DNA from: Campanula takesimana | Lineage: Eukaryota; Streptophyta; Magnoliopsida; Asterales; Campanulaceae | Assembly (NCBI GenBank): GCA_026119855.1 | Contig: JAOWBW010000087.1 | Coordinates: forward strand, 744,001-808,000 | Reading direction: 5' to 3' | DNA length: 64,000 nucleotides | Shown: positions 1 to 12,034 of the stretch, piece by piece | Numbering within the stretch: the first letter of the stretch is position 1 | Layout: each line of letters opens with the position of its first letter | Notes under the pieces: model-generated | Told to the model about the DNA's origin: nothing | The model's input: the letters and a program-made list of their open reading frames with translations, nothing else | Databases searched by the model: none | Made by a program: the position numbers and the translations under genes

Positions 1-346
1 TCCCTTAACTTATACCTAACCAACAAGTGCAGATCAAATCATCACAACCTCACTCAAAAAACAGAGGACTCCAAAATAAAGAGGTAAAAAAAAAAAACAC
101 AAAAGGAGATACATTTCCCACATATTGGTCATCTCCACTTTCATATTTTCACTTTATTCACCTCTTTTTCTACGAACCATCCATTTGATCCGCACATAAA
201 ATCAAAATGTTTCGCGGGTTTTTTGTTTTCCCTTCCCATGATACATATAATCTACTTCTGTACACACCTATATACCTGACAATTAGCATACTTGCAGCTG
301 CTACCAAATTCTTTGGCTTTTATGCATGCTGCTTCCGTCCCAACTG

Positions 347-1115
347 TCAGCTCTGGTCCGGGAACATGCCCCTCCCATCGTTCCAGGGGCTTCCTGAAGA
401 ATCTTCCGATTCTGACCCGTTAGAGTTATTATGATTTTGGATGTTCAAACTACTTGCCAGAAGAGAGTCCTGTATGATCTGCAAAGAGTATCCTCAGGTT
501 AATTCGTCACACTTTTTATTGGGGAAAAAAAAGTTGTTGACCGAGCTTTCAGAAATATGAATCCGATGAGATGATCAGAAATAGAAAAGTTTTTTACCTG
601 ATTACCACCCTCCGTACCATCTGAATGAAAAAGAATAGGGCGGCAACGCTTATCTTCATTCATCAAGCTTGAGTTTTGAAAGTGAGTCACAAGTGCTGCC
701 TTGCCCTGAATTCGAGCATATGCCAATGAAGCAACTTTTTCACTATTGAACTTCTCCCACCTTTTCCCATTAAATGCCTGCAACAAAAATAAAAATAAAA
801 AGGATGTTTCTTAGAATCATCCATTAAAGACTTTCATTACTTTGGATCTCCTCAAAACCTCTATTAAGAAGGTCAAATGAGCAGAGGTGGTGTAACGACA
901 GAGTCCCAACAAAGCATACAAAATAAACCTGGTAAAACGGGACTATGTGTGCCGGAGACATCATGTTGATAAATGCATAGCCAACATTGCATTTATTCTG
1001 CACCCAAGTTCAGGCATAGACACTGTCAGATGTACTGAACTAAGAACTAAGATCATATTACACTACTTCCATGAAATGTGTGTGTGTGTGTGTGACTGTG
1101 TATATGTATGTATGT

Positions 1116-1160
<45 letters not shown>

Positions 1161-4100
1161 CAAGTATATATAAAAGTACCTTGAAATCAATGGGCAAGTA
1201 CAGAAAATCATAGGTACCCTTATGATTTTCATCAATAGCAGCTAGCAACATCTTTGAGGTGTACCTGATGGAAGACAATGAGTCAATACCACTTTAGAAA
1301 TACGGTTCAAGTATTTTTTACAATACGAGCTTAATTTGAATAGAAACTGCTAAATAAAGGAAACAACAAGTCACTCTTACTTATTAGGAATGTTTTTAAT
1401 CATCAAAGTTGTTCGATTATCCTCCCCACTTAAAATCTTCTCCAGGTCAAGCTGAAACTGTTTCTTGCTATCCACCATCTGGCTTCCATTCTGCTCAACA
1501 CGGCGGCTTCGGGCACGCTCAGTCAAACTGTCTACATTGGCTGGTCCGAGTCCAGGAAAATGGCCATTACCAATGAACATAGGACTAAACCTTGGGGAAG
1601 ACATTGTACTAAAACCAGGAGAACCATTTTCCGAGATGTTACCTGGGACGGAGATGTTAGAGTTCATAGCACCACGACCGCCCATAAAACCTCTGTCAAC
1701 ATGCCCTAAACCCATGCTTCCAAAGCTTGAAGGAGGACTCATAAACATTGATTCAGGGGACCCGTGATGATGACCAAAGTGCCTTTCCAACGGAACCCCA
1801 GACGGAGCAGAGCCAACGTGGTGATGTTGATGGTGATGAGATAGGAGAGATCCGGGTCGACCCGTGATGGGAAAACCATGGGTCGGACCTTTGGATGGAT
1901 ATGGATGTCCGATCAATGGTTGTGATCGCAAGCCAGAAGGGTTTGTCTGATCAGTGTATCGACTTGGACTTCCCCATAGAAACTGTGGACCTGATAAAGT
2001 TTCGATACCAGATCCAGAATATTGACCGAACTTGGACTCAGGGAGTGAATGAGAGTGTTGAAAGGCAGCTCCGTGGTTTGAATTTCCATTTGGGAATATA
2101 TGCTCAAGATGACTACTTTTCCTGTGATCCTTGCCTATTGGTGCAATACGAGCTGGTTGAGGATGTAGAATTGAAGCTAATCCAGGTAAACTATTCCCAA
2201 GAGTAGGGCTCATAGAGGTGAAGACGGGTGATTTGCTAAGACTTTGAAGAGGACTATGGTCTATAGGGCTTCCAAACTGAGACCAAACACCTGTTAAGTG
2301 AATCTTGTTAAGATTGCTAAGATAATGTGCATTTAAGTAGAAAGATAACTGCACCTTATGACCAGAAACAAAATTGTGCAAGAAACCACCAAGAGTGTAA
2401 TAATAAGAAGTATACTGATAGTCCTTACCCGAAGGAGAGTTAGCCATCGAAGAACCGACTTGAAGCCGGAAGGTCCGAGAGTCGTCTTGGTCAAAATCTT
2501 GATTCAGTTGCAACAAAAGGCTGAAGGTACAAAAGTATAAAATGATCAATAAGCAATAAGCGCAACCTCCTCAGCTAACAGCCAATGCAAGGAATAAAGA
2601 AAAGCTCTGGCTCTATAATTAACTATATCAGGGTAAGCATATGACATATGTGAAGAAAATAAAAAATAAAAATCCTCAAAGACGGAAGAAGGTAACAAGC
2701 ATTTCTATTAATTTTTGTGTGTAAGAAAGATGTACTTGAATTCTATTTTCTATCTAATCGAATTCGGAAGATTTTCAAAACAGATTCTACATGCGGCAAA
2801 TAGAGGAACAGAATAAAGGGATCTGTAGCCTTGGTTAAAAAGGTTCAATTTCAAGGACTAATTATACAGTTATATAAGAGCTTAACTTGTGACAATCTTG
2901 TTTCTGGACAGACAAGCCAAGTCAAAAAGTATGCACAACTCAGAGCTCATTCAATGGTGGATGTCTATTTACTTTTAGTCTTTCCCAAAGAAATCATGTC
3001 CTACCTTTTACCGCACCATAAAGTTATCCTTTTTCCAGAACCAGCAAACTTTTGTTCTTTAAGCTATTTATCACGCGTACATGGCGTATTTGCTATGAAG
3101 ATACAAAATTTAATCAAAGATGAAACGAGTAGAAGGAAGGTAATGGCAGAACTATGTTAATAGTTACAAGCAATGAGCACAGCTGAAATTCCAAGCACTA
3201 AAAGGAAGTCACTTGAAAACATAGTACTAGGAATTAGAGCAATCAGGAGAACCCGTGTGAATCCCAACAACTTTATCTACGTAATATGATTTATAATGAT
3301 TCCATCGCATCAATCCCATTGGTAAAGAAGTTCTTCAATTTGTCCAATACATTCTCTCACATGTCCTATTCTGTAGCTTACTAACTAATGGTAAAGCGCA
3401 TGCTGGAATTCTTCATAGATGTTCCCCTGAAGATTTGTCATCAGAAATTCATCTACCTCCGTACCTGCTCCAAGCCCCCAACCCCACTCCCCGACGACAT
3501 CCCACAACAACAAACACAAAGGTAGAGAACATCATCTTCACCATATCACACTCACAAGTCCTGTAGTTTCAAAATCTCGAACAAAAAGGCAAGTTCCATC
3601 TGTTTCAACCATATATACCTTCTATATTTGCTTACAAGTAAAATGTAAGAAAATGAAGCAATCGGAACTGAACTTGAGGCACAGAACCTAGTTCTTTGTA
3701 GATGCTATTTCCACAGTTGCTGCTCCTAATTGAATTTTTATTCGGTAGCTTTACTTTATACAGTTAAATATGGCAAACACTGCATGAGCTATTTCTTTTA
3801 ACTTACTTTTTGTCTTCTGAAGTTTCTCTTTAAAGTTAATTGCGAATTGGCAGTTTTAAAGGAGCAACGGTCAAAGTTAGAGGACATGTTAATTATCTTG
3901 AAGTTGCATACAGTACTGCAGTCAATGCATGGATAATCACCAATCAAACGTATGGAGAGGGAAACTTTGTCAGTCTCGGAAAGTAATGGTAGTTGAAAAC
4001 GAACTCCTATGCTCTATGATAACACAAGATTAGTACAAATATGATAATATAAAATGCTAGAACTTGACGCCTTCTATCTTTAGAATCACACTGACTGAGG

Positions 4101-6520
4101 GATGTCCATCTGACATAGCCAGACAAATAAGTAAGTCAGCCATCATATATAAGCACATCGACAGAAATTACAGAGTACATATTTACAAAAGCCATTAAAG
4201 AGCATAAATGGATTATTGTTGTAAAGGAATATTAAAACTTGACCAAAGCCAGCTACAGGTGTTTCTACCCACAGTAGCCACTACTGGGTACATGCCTGGA
4301 TTCAGCGTCTTGATCTAACAATGACTTTATTACTACTCCTGCCATCCCATAACAAGTGTCACACTTTCGTTTTTGGTCCGTCCCAAAATAAGTGCCGCGT
4401 TTCTAAATTAGGAAATAGTTTTGGTGCAATTTTACCATAGTACAAAAAATGTACTGACAAGTGAAGCATGTTCCTTAAAAAGTTTGACAAGTTAACTATG
4501 ACACTGATTATGGGACAGAATGATTATTAGCTTTCTCCAACAAACTATTCTAATAATTCAACAAATTTTGGAATATAATTTGCTTGAAGTCATACTAAAG
4601 GCATGTAAAATATACTTACTTCCGTCGTGCACCCCCAGGACGACTAGGCTCAAGCTTGATGCGCTTCCCGGCTATGTCACTCCTATTCAAAGACCTAAGA
4701 GCTGCCTCTGCAGCTCTGACATCATAGTATTCAATGAATTTATGATGCCTCTTATGTGGCGTTTCTCGTATCTGTAATGAATACCACAAAAAATAGATAT
4801 AAATCAAAGTTCCTTGAAAGAACGCTTGAATTAATAAGCCTAGAACAGGAATTAATTGTGTTTTTTTAGGGGAATGTACCAAGGAGAGAATGAAAGAAGA
4901 AAACAATTACCTCTTTCACCTCACCATACGCTCCAAAGATTTGAAGGAGGTCCTCGCACGAAACTGATGGATCCAAGTTAAAAACAACCAATGTTCCTTG
5001 ATTTACATCCTTATCAGAGGGGTTATCCTGAGGGAGGAACAAGAGTTAATAACAGTGTTGAAGCCTGGATGCTATTGCTAATCTCTTGTAAGGATAAAAA
5101 GATTATGGGCAAAGAGAGAAAAGAAAAAGAAAAGTTTCTCACAGATTACTAGCTATTTCAACTTTTTAGAAACTAAAATTTTAACCTTTGGAATTGAATA
5201 GTGAATGTCCAGCTTCCTCCGCCTTAGTGGCTTGTTTTGCAGCGTCCGCATGGCAGTTCGAGCAGCACGGATATCATAATAAGATATCATCACAAATCCC
5301 CTATGTTTGCATGCAGTGTATAGAGTCCTGATATCCCCATATTGCTAGAGGATTAATTAAGAAGGTCCGTTAGCAGTTAGTAGTCCAAAACAACAATATT
5401 TTAAACTCTCAATGCAAATATTAGGGTATTGTAAATAGAAGTACGGAGTATAACAACCTATCTAATTTAAATTACCTCAAAAAGAGATCTCAGCTCAGAA
5501 TCCTCAACATTACTGTTAATATTGCGTACAAATAAAGTTCTCGAAGGATGCTCTCCATAAGGATGTTCTCCAGCTACCGTTCCAACACCATTTGGAAGAT
5601 TGAAATGAGTCGCCCCGTTGCCAACAACACCTTCACCCAAACTTATCCTTGACATTCCCATACTCAAATTCTCTTGTGGGTCCGGCTCCAATTCAAGACC
5701 CCCTCCACTTCCAAAAAGATCATAGTCATCCAACTCATCAAACCCACTTAAGTCGTACGAATCCATCATGCCAGCTAAAAGCTCATCCTCATCACCAGGT
5801 AGCAGATTTCCAATTGTATGACTTTCAATATCATCAAGCACATCACCACCCTCCATGTCATCAAGAACTTTGCTCACATCACCAACAGATTGATGATCAT
5901 GTTCTCCATTATTCCTGTTCACTGTATGTTGAAAAAAGTCAGATAGATAAATAAGTGAGCTGAGACAATAGTCTTTAAATGCTCCCTCCGTCCCAAAATG
6001 ATCTTCCCACTTTTTTTGTTGTTACTTCGAATGAACTTTGAGCAATAATTATAAGTTTTCATCATACTAATGAAAATCTAAAACTTGTAATTGATACACC
6101 ATCAACAATATCAATAACAAGCTTTGGATTTTCGTTAGTATCAAGAAATCAACCTATAATTAATGCTCAAAGTTCATTCATAGGTAACGACAAAAAAGTG
6201 AGAAGATCATTTTGGGACGGAGGGAATATGAATTAGAGGCAGATGCAGGTAAGAAAAGGCATACGTTTTGGATGGGGAAGGACTGGTAATGAGCTTGAGA
6301 AAAGGGTGGCATCGTTTGAGACATGGTAAGAATCAGATCCGGATAAAATCCGCCTTGCTCCACTCCCCACTTCCTTGGAGAAATTCATTGATGTTATCTT
6401 CATATGACCTTCTGAGTGAACTTTATTGGCATTAGACCCATCACAATAAATTTAATACTTAAAACGGAGATAAATTATTCTAAACTTACCAGACGCAAAA
6501 TGATCTGAAGAGTGCTGCAT
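347..6520 (-). CDS. MEI2-like RNA-binding protein (AML1/AML4 type)
   Basis: Spliced gene, read from high to low coordinates. Coding exons: 6490-6532 (first usable ATG at 6518-6520), 6265-6411, 5476-5921, 5186-5344, 4911-5027, 4620-4771, 1381-2520, 1180-1264, 929-997, 598-777 and 347-478 (stop TGA 347-349). Every junction is GT/AG and the phases join, giving about 885 codons, close to the roughly 900 usual for plant AML1/AML4. RRM1 lies near residues 185-260 (LFVRNI), RRM2 near 271-345 (LVVFNL), and the diagnostic C-terminal Mei2 RRM near 720-815 (MIKNIPNKYTSKML). The acidic motif TIGNLLP and FGSGGG upstream of RRM1 favour AML1/AML4 over AML2/5. The family binds RNA and acts in meiosis and vegetative development. 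The exon at 6490 could read further upstream (KDYAM), but no in-frame ATG is seen there, so the N-terminus is the least certain part. Confidence 0.9.
1077..1162. repeat. Compound (GT)n/(CA)n/(TA)n microsatellite in a MEI2-like intron
   Basis: Runs of GT, then CA, then TA sit just downstream of the exon at 1180-1264. Short open frames across it are low-complexity and not coding. Confidence 0.85.
4330..4518. mobile_element. Decayed MITE in the large MEI2-like intron
   Basis: The left end has CCATCCCATAACAAGTGTCA and the right end its rough inverse, GACACTGATTATGGGACAG. About 190 bp with a degraded Stowaway-like end. It lies in the 2.1 kb intron between the RRM2 exon and the long central exon; the rest of that intron (2521-4619) shows no coding signal. 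Confidence 0.4.
5982..6224. mobile_element. Stowaway-like MITE in an intron
   Basis: Terminal inverted repeats CTCCCTCCGTCCCAAAATGA and its complement at 6205-6224, with a further inverted repeat about 20 bp inside (cttcccact.../...agtgagaag). About 243 bp, between the exons at 5476-5921 and 6265-6411, only about 40 bp from the latter. Confidence 0.75.
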
Positions 6521-6741
6521 TGCATAATCTTTCTGTCAAATGAAGAATATAAGATTTCAATTCACTGAAATAAGTTGCTTTTCATACCGACTTTATGGAG
6601 ATAATATAACACAGTTCAATGATCTTAAAACGGTAATGTGTAGAAGAAGCAGGAGATGCATACACGGTAATTGAGAAAAACGGATAAAATAAGTAAGATT
6701 TTTTCCCTTGAGATGAAAACAGTTCTTTCAGATAACGGATA

Positions 6742-6995
6742 CTCCCTCCGTCCCAGCTCACTTGAGACTTTTTGACCAAAACTGGTCAACTTAAGGTCAG
6801 TTTGACCAACACTTTATAGAAATATTCATGTTCCAAAAAACTTTTTAAAAATTGTTATTGAGAGGATTTTTAATGGTGGTCATTTTACATTTTTTTAATT
6901 TTTTTTCGGATCATAAATATTTCTATAAAGTGTTAACCGACCTTAAGTTGACCAGTTTTGGAAAAGTCTCAAGTGAGCTGGGACGACGGAGGGAG
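6742..6995. mobile_element. Stowaway-like MITE with long inverted repeats
   Basis: Flanked by TA on both sides. The left arm begins CTCCCTCCGTCCCAGCTCAC and continues through CTTGAGACTTTTTGACCAAA; the right arm is its inverse over about 60 bp (the inner part reads TTAAGTTGACCAGTTTTGG). Lies in the probable leader intron of the MEI2-like gene. An open frame across it is a shadow. Confidence 0.8.
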
Positions 6996-8055
6996 TATAC
7001 CTTACCGAAAGATAGCATTATCAAAGATGACAAAAAATACTACACATAATAAGGGCCTAAACCTAAATTAATAGCTCTTACAGCTTTAAAAGAAACAGAA
7101 CTTGCCCACGTTCAAACACATATACATAAAAATAATTGCAGGATGAAAAACAAAAAGTAACACCGTATGCCAAAAACCAATTAGAGTTAAAGATGTAAGA
7201 AGAAACCAACAAAATTCAAGAAATAGACATGGAACTAAAAGCAAATGGTACCTCACTTTTATACTGGAAATTCAATTAAAAATAAATACAATCTAGCAGA
7301 ACCACCCATCTAATGTTAACAATAGTACTTATACTGTATAGGTGAATACAACAAGATTAAGATGACGTCATGCTCTATAAAAATAAAAGTCAAACTTTTT
7401 AATGATGGTCAATATTTTAACTGCAGCCTTTGTAAATGCAATGATCATCACTCCAAACAATTATTGGAAATTAATTGGCCAACTCATTAAGAAGCTCAAG
7501 CTAGTCCACTGAATTTACCAATTTCTACTATTCAAGAAAAATTAATTCCAAACAATTGTAAATTTTAGTAAGTCATTTACTATGTTAAAGAAGTCAACTT
7601 CTTAGGACCATCCCAAAATGATGATGAAGAAGAAGAAGATGAAAAAAGTAAATTCAAAATTCATTCAGTAATCAACACTCCTTAATCTCAAACATATAAA
7701 AATACACAACTCCTGTAGCAAACATTACATACCTAACAAGAAATTAAAGCAGCAAAAAAAAAAGGAACTCCCTGCAAATTCAAACAAAACCCAACAATCA
7801 AGAACATGAAAAGCTAATAAAAATTCCACCTTTAACATTCTTGATCAAGGAAAACGAAAAAAAGAAAAGAAAAAAAGGATGAACTAAAAAATCCCAATTA
7901 GAACTTATTTAATAAAATGAAAAAATACAAAGAAACCCATATAAGAAATTCACTTTACAAATTCAAGCAAAGAAAGGGAAAGATAGAAAAAATCTGAGGC
8001 CAATAAAATGACTGAAAAAGTAGATACATGTCTCTGTAGAGAGAGAGGGAGGTAC

Positions 8056-8312
8056 CTGAAGAGGGTCAAAGTTGAGAGTAGCCAAAAGAGAAGAAAGTGA
8101 GAGGCAAAAAAAAAAAATTTTAAAAAATCAAGAGTGAATCTTCTTCTGTAATTGGTTATTTCACAGATTCTACATAAACATCGCCATGATCGGATTATTG
8201 AGGAACAGAGAGAAAAATGAGAAAGAGAAAACTCAAAAATCCCAAAATTAAGAGAGAGAGAGAGAGAGAGTGGAGACGTGAGGAGAGAGAGAACTGTCTT
8301 TCTTTCACTCAA
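8056..8312 (-). other. Probable 5' untranslated first exon of the MEI2-like gene
   Basis: On the minus strand this CT-rich stretch contains a (CT)n run (8250-8271 as AG on plus) and ends in CTTCAG followed by the donor gtacct. It would splice to the exon at 6532. The frame that joins the coding exon in phase has a TGA upstream and no ATG, so I read it as leader sequence followed by a roughly 1.5 kb leader intron. The transcription start is not determined. Confidence 0.4.
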
Positions 8313-9136
8313 TTACTTCCTTTTCTTCCCCTTCGTCTTTACTTGCGCTTTATTTATTTTTTTTGTTTTTTTTTTTGTTTCTCCTTGTAAATGATAAAAT
8401 AGTTTTAGCCAAAATCTCAAAAAAAATAAAAAAAAAACACTTTTTTCTAAGCTTAAAAAAATGCGTTTTCGACATGCCAGTGCTTGTGTAAGAAAGTGTC
8501 AGTGTAAAAAAATGTTAGTGCACAGATATGAAGTGCCATAATACAAATGTTAGTGTAAAAAAAATGTATGTGTAAAAAGTGACAGTGTCAGTGTAAAAAA
8601 GTGTCAGTGCCTCTATTATGAAGTGCAAGTGTAAAAAGTGTTTGTGTTAGTGCAAAAATGTGTCAATGTAAAGAGTGTTAGTGAAGTCAGTGTGTGTTGC
8701 CGGCGGCGAAAAATTGTTTATCCTTAAGCTTAGGAAAGTTTTTCATAAGAGCAACTCATAGTTTTAAGATTTGATTTACTTCTTTGCCTTTTAATTAAAA
8801 TATTATTAAAAAATTATATAGTAAATAATAAAATAAACTTATTTGTAGAGCTAGAAAGTTATGATTAGATAAAAAGAGAGACAGGTTATCTTTTTATCCA
8901 TTATAGAGAAAATTGTGACTGGGAGGAGAGAGAAAGAGGGAAAATGATTGAGTGTGGGTATGTGTGTGTGAGAAGAGGGAGAGCAAGGGGGAGGTGAGGT
9001 TAATGAAGGACATTGGCCAAATTAAATTATAATCACTGAATTATTAATCAATTATAATATTCTCACTAGTCTTTTCTTCTTTTGATTGTTCACTGTGAAC
9101 TACTTTACCTTTTTTTAATGAGTTTACTACTTTACC
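8313..9136. other. Upstream region of the MEI2-like gene with an ACACTG-type repeat
   Basis: No gene seen. At 8447-8745 short motifs of the form AGTGTCAGTGTAAAAA recur, bordered by inverted AAGCTTA-containing ends (TTTCTAAGCTTAAAAAAATG and CCTTAAGCTTAGGAAAG). The same motif type recurs in five other places in the window. The remainder is AT-rich and includes the likely promoter of the MEI2-like gene; two tandem copies of a 28-bp stretch ending TAATGAGTTTA lie at about 9097-9153. Confidence 0.5.
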
Positions 9137-9146
9137 TTTTTTTAAT

Positions 9147-10281
9147 GAGTTTATTATACTACTTTGACCTGCGTATTATTAAAAGATTGACGATTTGCCC
9201 TCGTACTAAAGAAACTCACACTATGACTTGCGTACTATGGTTTTAATAAAAAAGTGCCCAAGGATAACGATTACCCGTTAGAAATCTAACGGGCTGTCAA
9301 CATATGTTAAAATTGTAACGAATTTACAGTAAAAAAATTCAAATGTGACCTTGATAATGCTATAGATGTCATAAAGGTCCAAAAATATTTTATTTTTATA
9401 CTTCTCTATATTATTTGTTATCAAGAGAGTAAAATAGAAAAAGTAAATAATTTTTTTTGTAAATAATATTAAAAAAAAAGTAGAAATAGAAAAGGAAAAG
9501 ATAATGGCGCAGTTGAAATTATCAATCCCCACGACGCCGTCGCCATGGCGCTTCAAAGCAAGGGAAGCATGACTCCCGACGAACCCCGCCGCGCCGGTGA
9601 CCAAGACTGTGAATCCGCTGCTTGATCGGGTTCTAGCAGAAGCCCTAACTTTTTGTTCCCAGCCCGACCCGCCGCCAAGAAGTTGCAGTAAGAGTCCGGC
9701 GGGGGTTATCGGTGGAGGAAGGCGGAGAAAGAATAAAGAAGCAGAAGATCAAAACCAAGAAGATAAACGACCAAAAAGTAAGTTTCGAAAGAGAAGTATA
9801 AAACTGGAGACAGTGGAATTTCTCCAGCTTGAACTTGCCGGGAGTCAACGGAATATCAATATGGGAGAGAATCGGCTTCAACTGCGCCATTTTTTCAGGC
9901 GAGATTAAGTCAAACCCCCCAAATTTTTCCTTTTCGGTTTTTTTATTTCTTTTTTTTTTGGATCTTAGTTATGACAATTTATTTAATTTTCTATTTTATT
10001 CTCTCTCAATAACAAATATATAAAAAAAAATGGGAATATAAAATATTTTTTGGACCTTTATGACATTAATATCTTTATGAGGGTCACATTTGATTTTTTA
10101 TTGTAAATCCGTTAAATTTTAACACATGTTGACAGGCATGTTAGATTTCTAACGGGTCATCGTTATCCTTGGGCAATTTTTTATTAAAACCATAGTACGC
10201 AGGTCATAGTATGAGTTTCTTTAGTACGAGGGCAAATCGTCAATCTTTTAATAGTACGCATGTTTAAGTGGTAATAAACTC
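9147..10281. mobile_element. Pack-MULE-like element with a captured host gene fragment
   Basis: The ends are long inverted repeats, about 350 bp per arm (roughly 9147-9517 and 9877-10281), starting GAGTTTATTA on both sides. Well-matched blocks include GATTGACGATTTGCCCTCG and CGTTAGAAATCTAACG. The element is flanked by the direct repeat TTTTTTTAAT (9137-9146 and 10282-10291), which fits the 9-11 bp duplications of Mutator-like elements. No transposase is present, so it is non-autonomous. The centre carries a piece of a glucuronate 4-epimerase gene. Confidence 0.75.
9506..9890 (-). pseudogene. Captured 5' fragment of UDP-glucuronate 4-epimerase (GAE)
   Basis: Read on the minus strand, the sequence gives the GAE N-terminus: SHIDIPLTPGKFK, a single membrane anchor (FWSFIFLVLIFCFF), then SWRR and, after a frame change near 9650, SARTRSSSGFTVLVTGAAGF followed by VGSH...KRHGDGVVGIDNFN. 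VTGAAGFVG is the Rossmann NAD-binding motif of the family, which converts UDP-glucuronate to UDP-galacturonate in the Golgi for pectin synthesis. The fragment stops at DNFN, so it lacks most of the catalytic domain, including the YxxxK residues. Truncation and frameshift make it a pseudogene inside a transposon. Confidence 0.85.
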
Positions 10282-10291
10282 TTTTTTTAAT

Positions 10292-11336
10292 AATACTATC
10301 CTATCAAATAAATTGATAATTTTTTTGTAACTGCTAGTTACATAACTTATTTAAGTTTTTTTTATGATTTTGTTAACTCGCGTGCATGTAAAACGGTGGG
10401 GTTTTCCCACTAAAACCTAATCAACACACGCATTAGCCTACGTTAACAGTGTCAAAAATTTAACCTCACAAGACGAACTTTCGTTAAGTATTTGACAAGA
10501 AGAAGATAATCAAAATAATGAACAGTAAAGTTGAAAACCGGCGTATAGTTCAGTAATGAAATTATTGATTTTTTCTTTTTAATAAAACCAAAATAGTGCT
10601 AAAGGGTTTGTCCTCAAGCGGTATCTTGAGTAGGTTTAAGTTTCTCCGTCTCAAACTAGATGTCGTTTTGTGAGTTAATTTTTGTCTCTAAATACTTGTC
10701 GTCTCACTTTTTATAAGTTATTTTTATTGTTGTATACTAATTATACCTTTATTAATGATAGTTGGGTATCTCTTGCACAAATATTTAACTGTCTAGGTAA
10801 TTAGTTAATTTTAGGGGTATATGAGACTTTTTAATATGCATTAATTGTATTTCTTAAATTTTGTGCAAATTTTCAAAACGACATCTTTTTTTAGACGGTA
10901 AACTGAATGTCTGAATTCTCAAAGGACAGTGGGGGATGGCTGCTGGGGTATATTGGTGGGTTTTGCGTCAGGGAAAAATTTTAAACTGTATTTGACTCTG
11001 TTTTGATGTCCGTGATCTTATTACATTAGACACACAATCATTAATAATTAATACTACCCCTGTCCTAAATGAATGTCTAAATTTTATTTTAATGGATATC
11101 TAAGAATCTCAACTCTTTGTACAATTTGGTTGCAAAGATTCGCATATAATCTTGTAATCTCCTTTCCAAACATTTAGTTTTGCACGTATAAAGAGACCGG
11201 TTAAAAAAAAAAATTAAAAATTAGGGACAAAGTTATGTTAAAAAAAACACTCATTTTGGGATATTAAAATAGACACTCATTTAAGCACAGATGGAGTAAA
11301 GTAGTGGCTCTTGTTTTTTTTTACTCCTATTTATTA
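10292..11336. other. AT-rich intergenic stretch with two decayed MITEs
   Basis: No gene seen. Two degenerate inverted-repeat units are visible. About 10645-10905 has ends CTCCGTCTCAAACTAGATGT and CAAAACGACATC...AGACGG. About 11053-11300 has the left end CCTGTCCTAAATGAATGTCT and an inverted counterpart, AGACACTCATTTAAGCACAG. Both resemble worn Stowaway-type MITEs. Confidence 0.5.
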
Positions 11337-11341
11337 AACTT

Positions 11342-11945
11342 TGAAAGTTTAGATAGCTAGAAAGATCAACCAAACAGAGACGTGGTGTGAGACTCAGTGA
11401 GAACACACACCCAGTTACACCACAACACACACAGCGGAATGTAAAAAGACAATAGATATAAAATAACACTTATCTTCAGTAATGAACTGAAGACAATAAA
11501 TCTCTTCTTATAAGAAATAGATATGACAGTGTTTACAGTAAGGATTCTTAAGAGAAGAACTAAACCACTCAAGAATACAACCTCACAACAAGTTGTATTC
11601 TACTAAACACTAAAACTCACAAATCTTGATTCTTAGAGAAGCAAGTTCTAAAACCCCGAATTAATATCTACATCAATAGCTGGTCTTGGTATATATACAC
11701 GGCAAGAAACCCTAATTGATTTGTCAATCAATATCTCGAAGATCTTGAGATAAACATCAACAAGATCCTTTCCTTATGTGAGCCAATCATAGACATTATG
11801 AGATCCCTACAAAAACTATAAAGATATACACTACACAACCTAATTAATAGGTTAGTAAATAAAACATAAAGAAAGTAACAAATCTAAACTAGAAATTAAT
11901 AAATAAAACTAAGTGATTAAACATGTGTGCCAAGCCACACTTTCA
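11342..11945 (-). repeat. 3' LTR of the SIRE-type copia element
   Basis: 604 bp, TG...CA ends with the inverted pair TGAAAG/CTTTCA. A TATA-like run (ggtatatatacac) lies near 11687-11699. Confidence 0.95.
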
Positions 11946-12034
11946 ATCTCCCCCTGATTTGTTGCTTTCTGGTCAAAAACAACATACCAAGACGGAGATA
12001 AAATCAAAAGAGAAAAAAAATTACCACCACGGAA

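Noticed and set aside
947..1278. Short open frames on both strands rich in Tyr/Ile/Cys/Val or His/Thr
   Set aside because: They are translations of the GT/CA/TA microsatellite and overlap a MEI2-like exon in another frame.
11366..11572. Frame present twice (also 20348-20554) that might look like a duplicated gene
   Set aside because: It lies within the two copies of the copia LTR.
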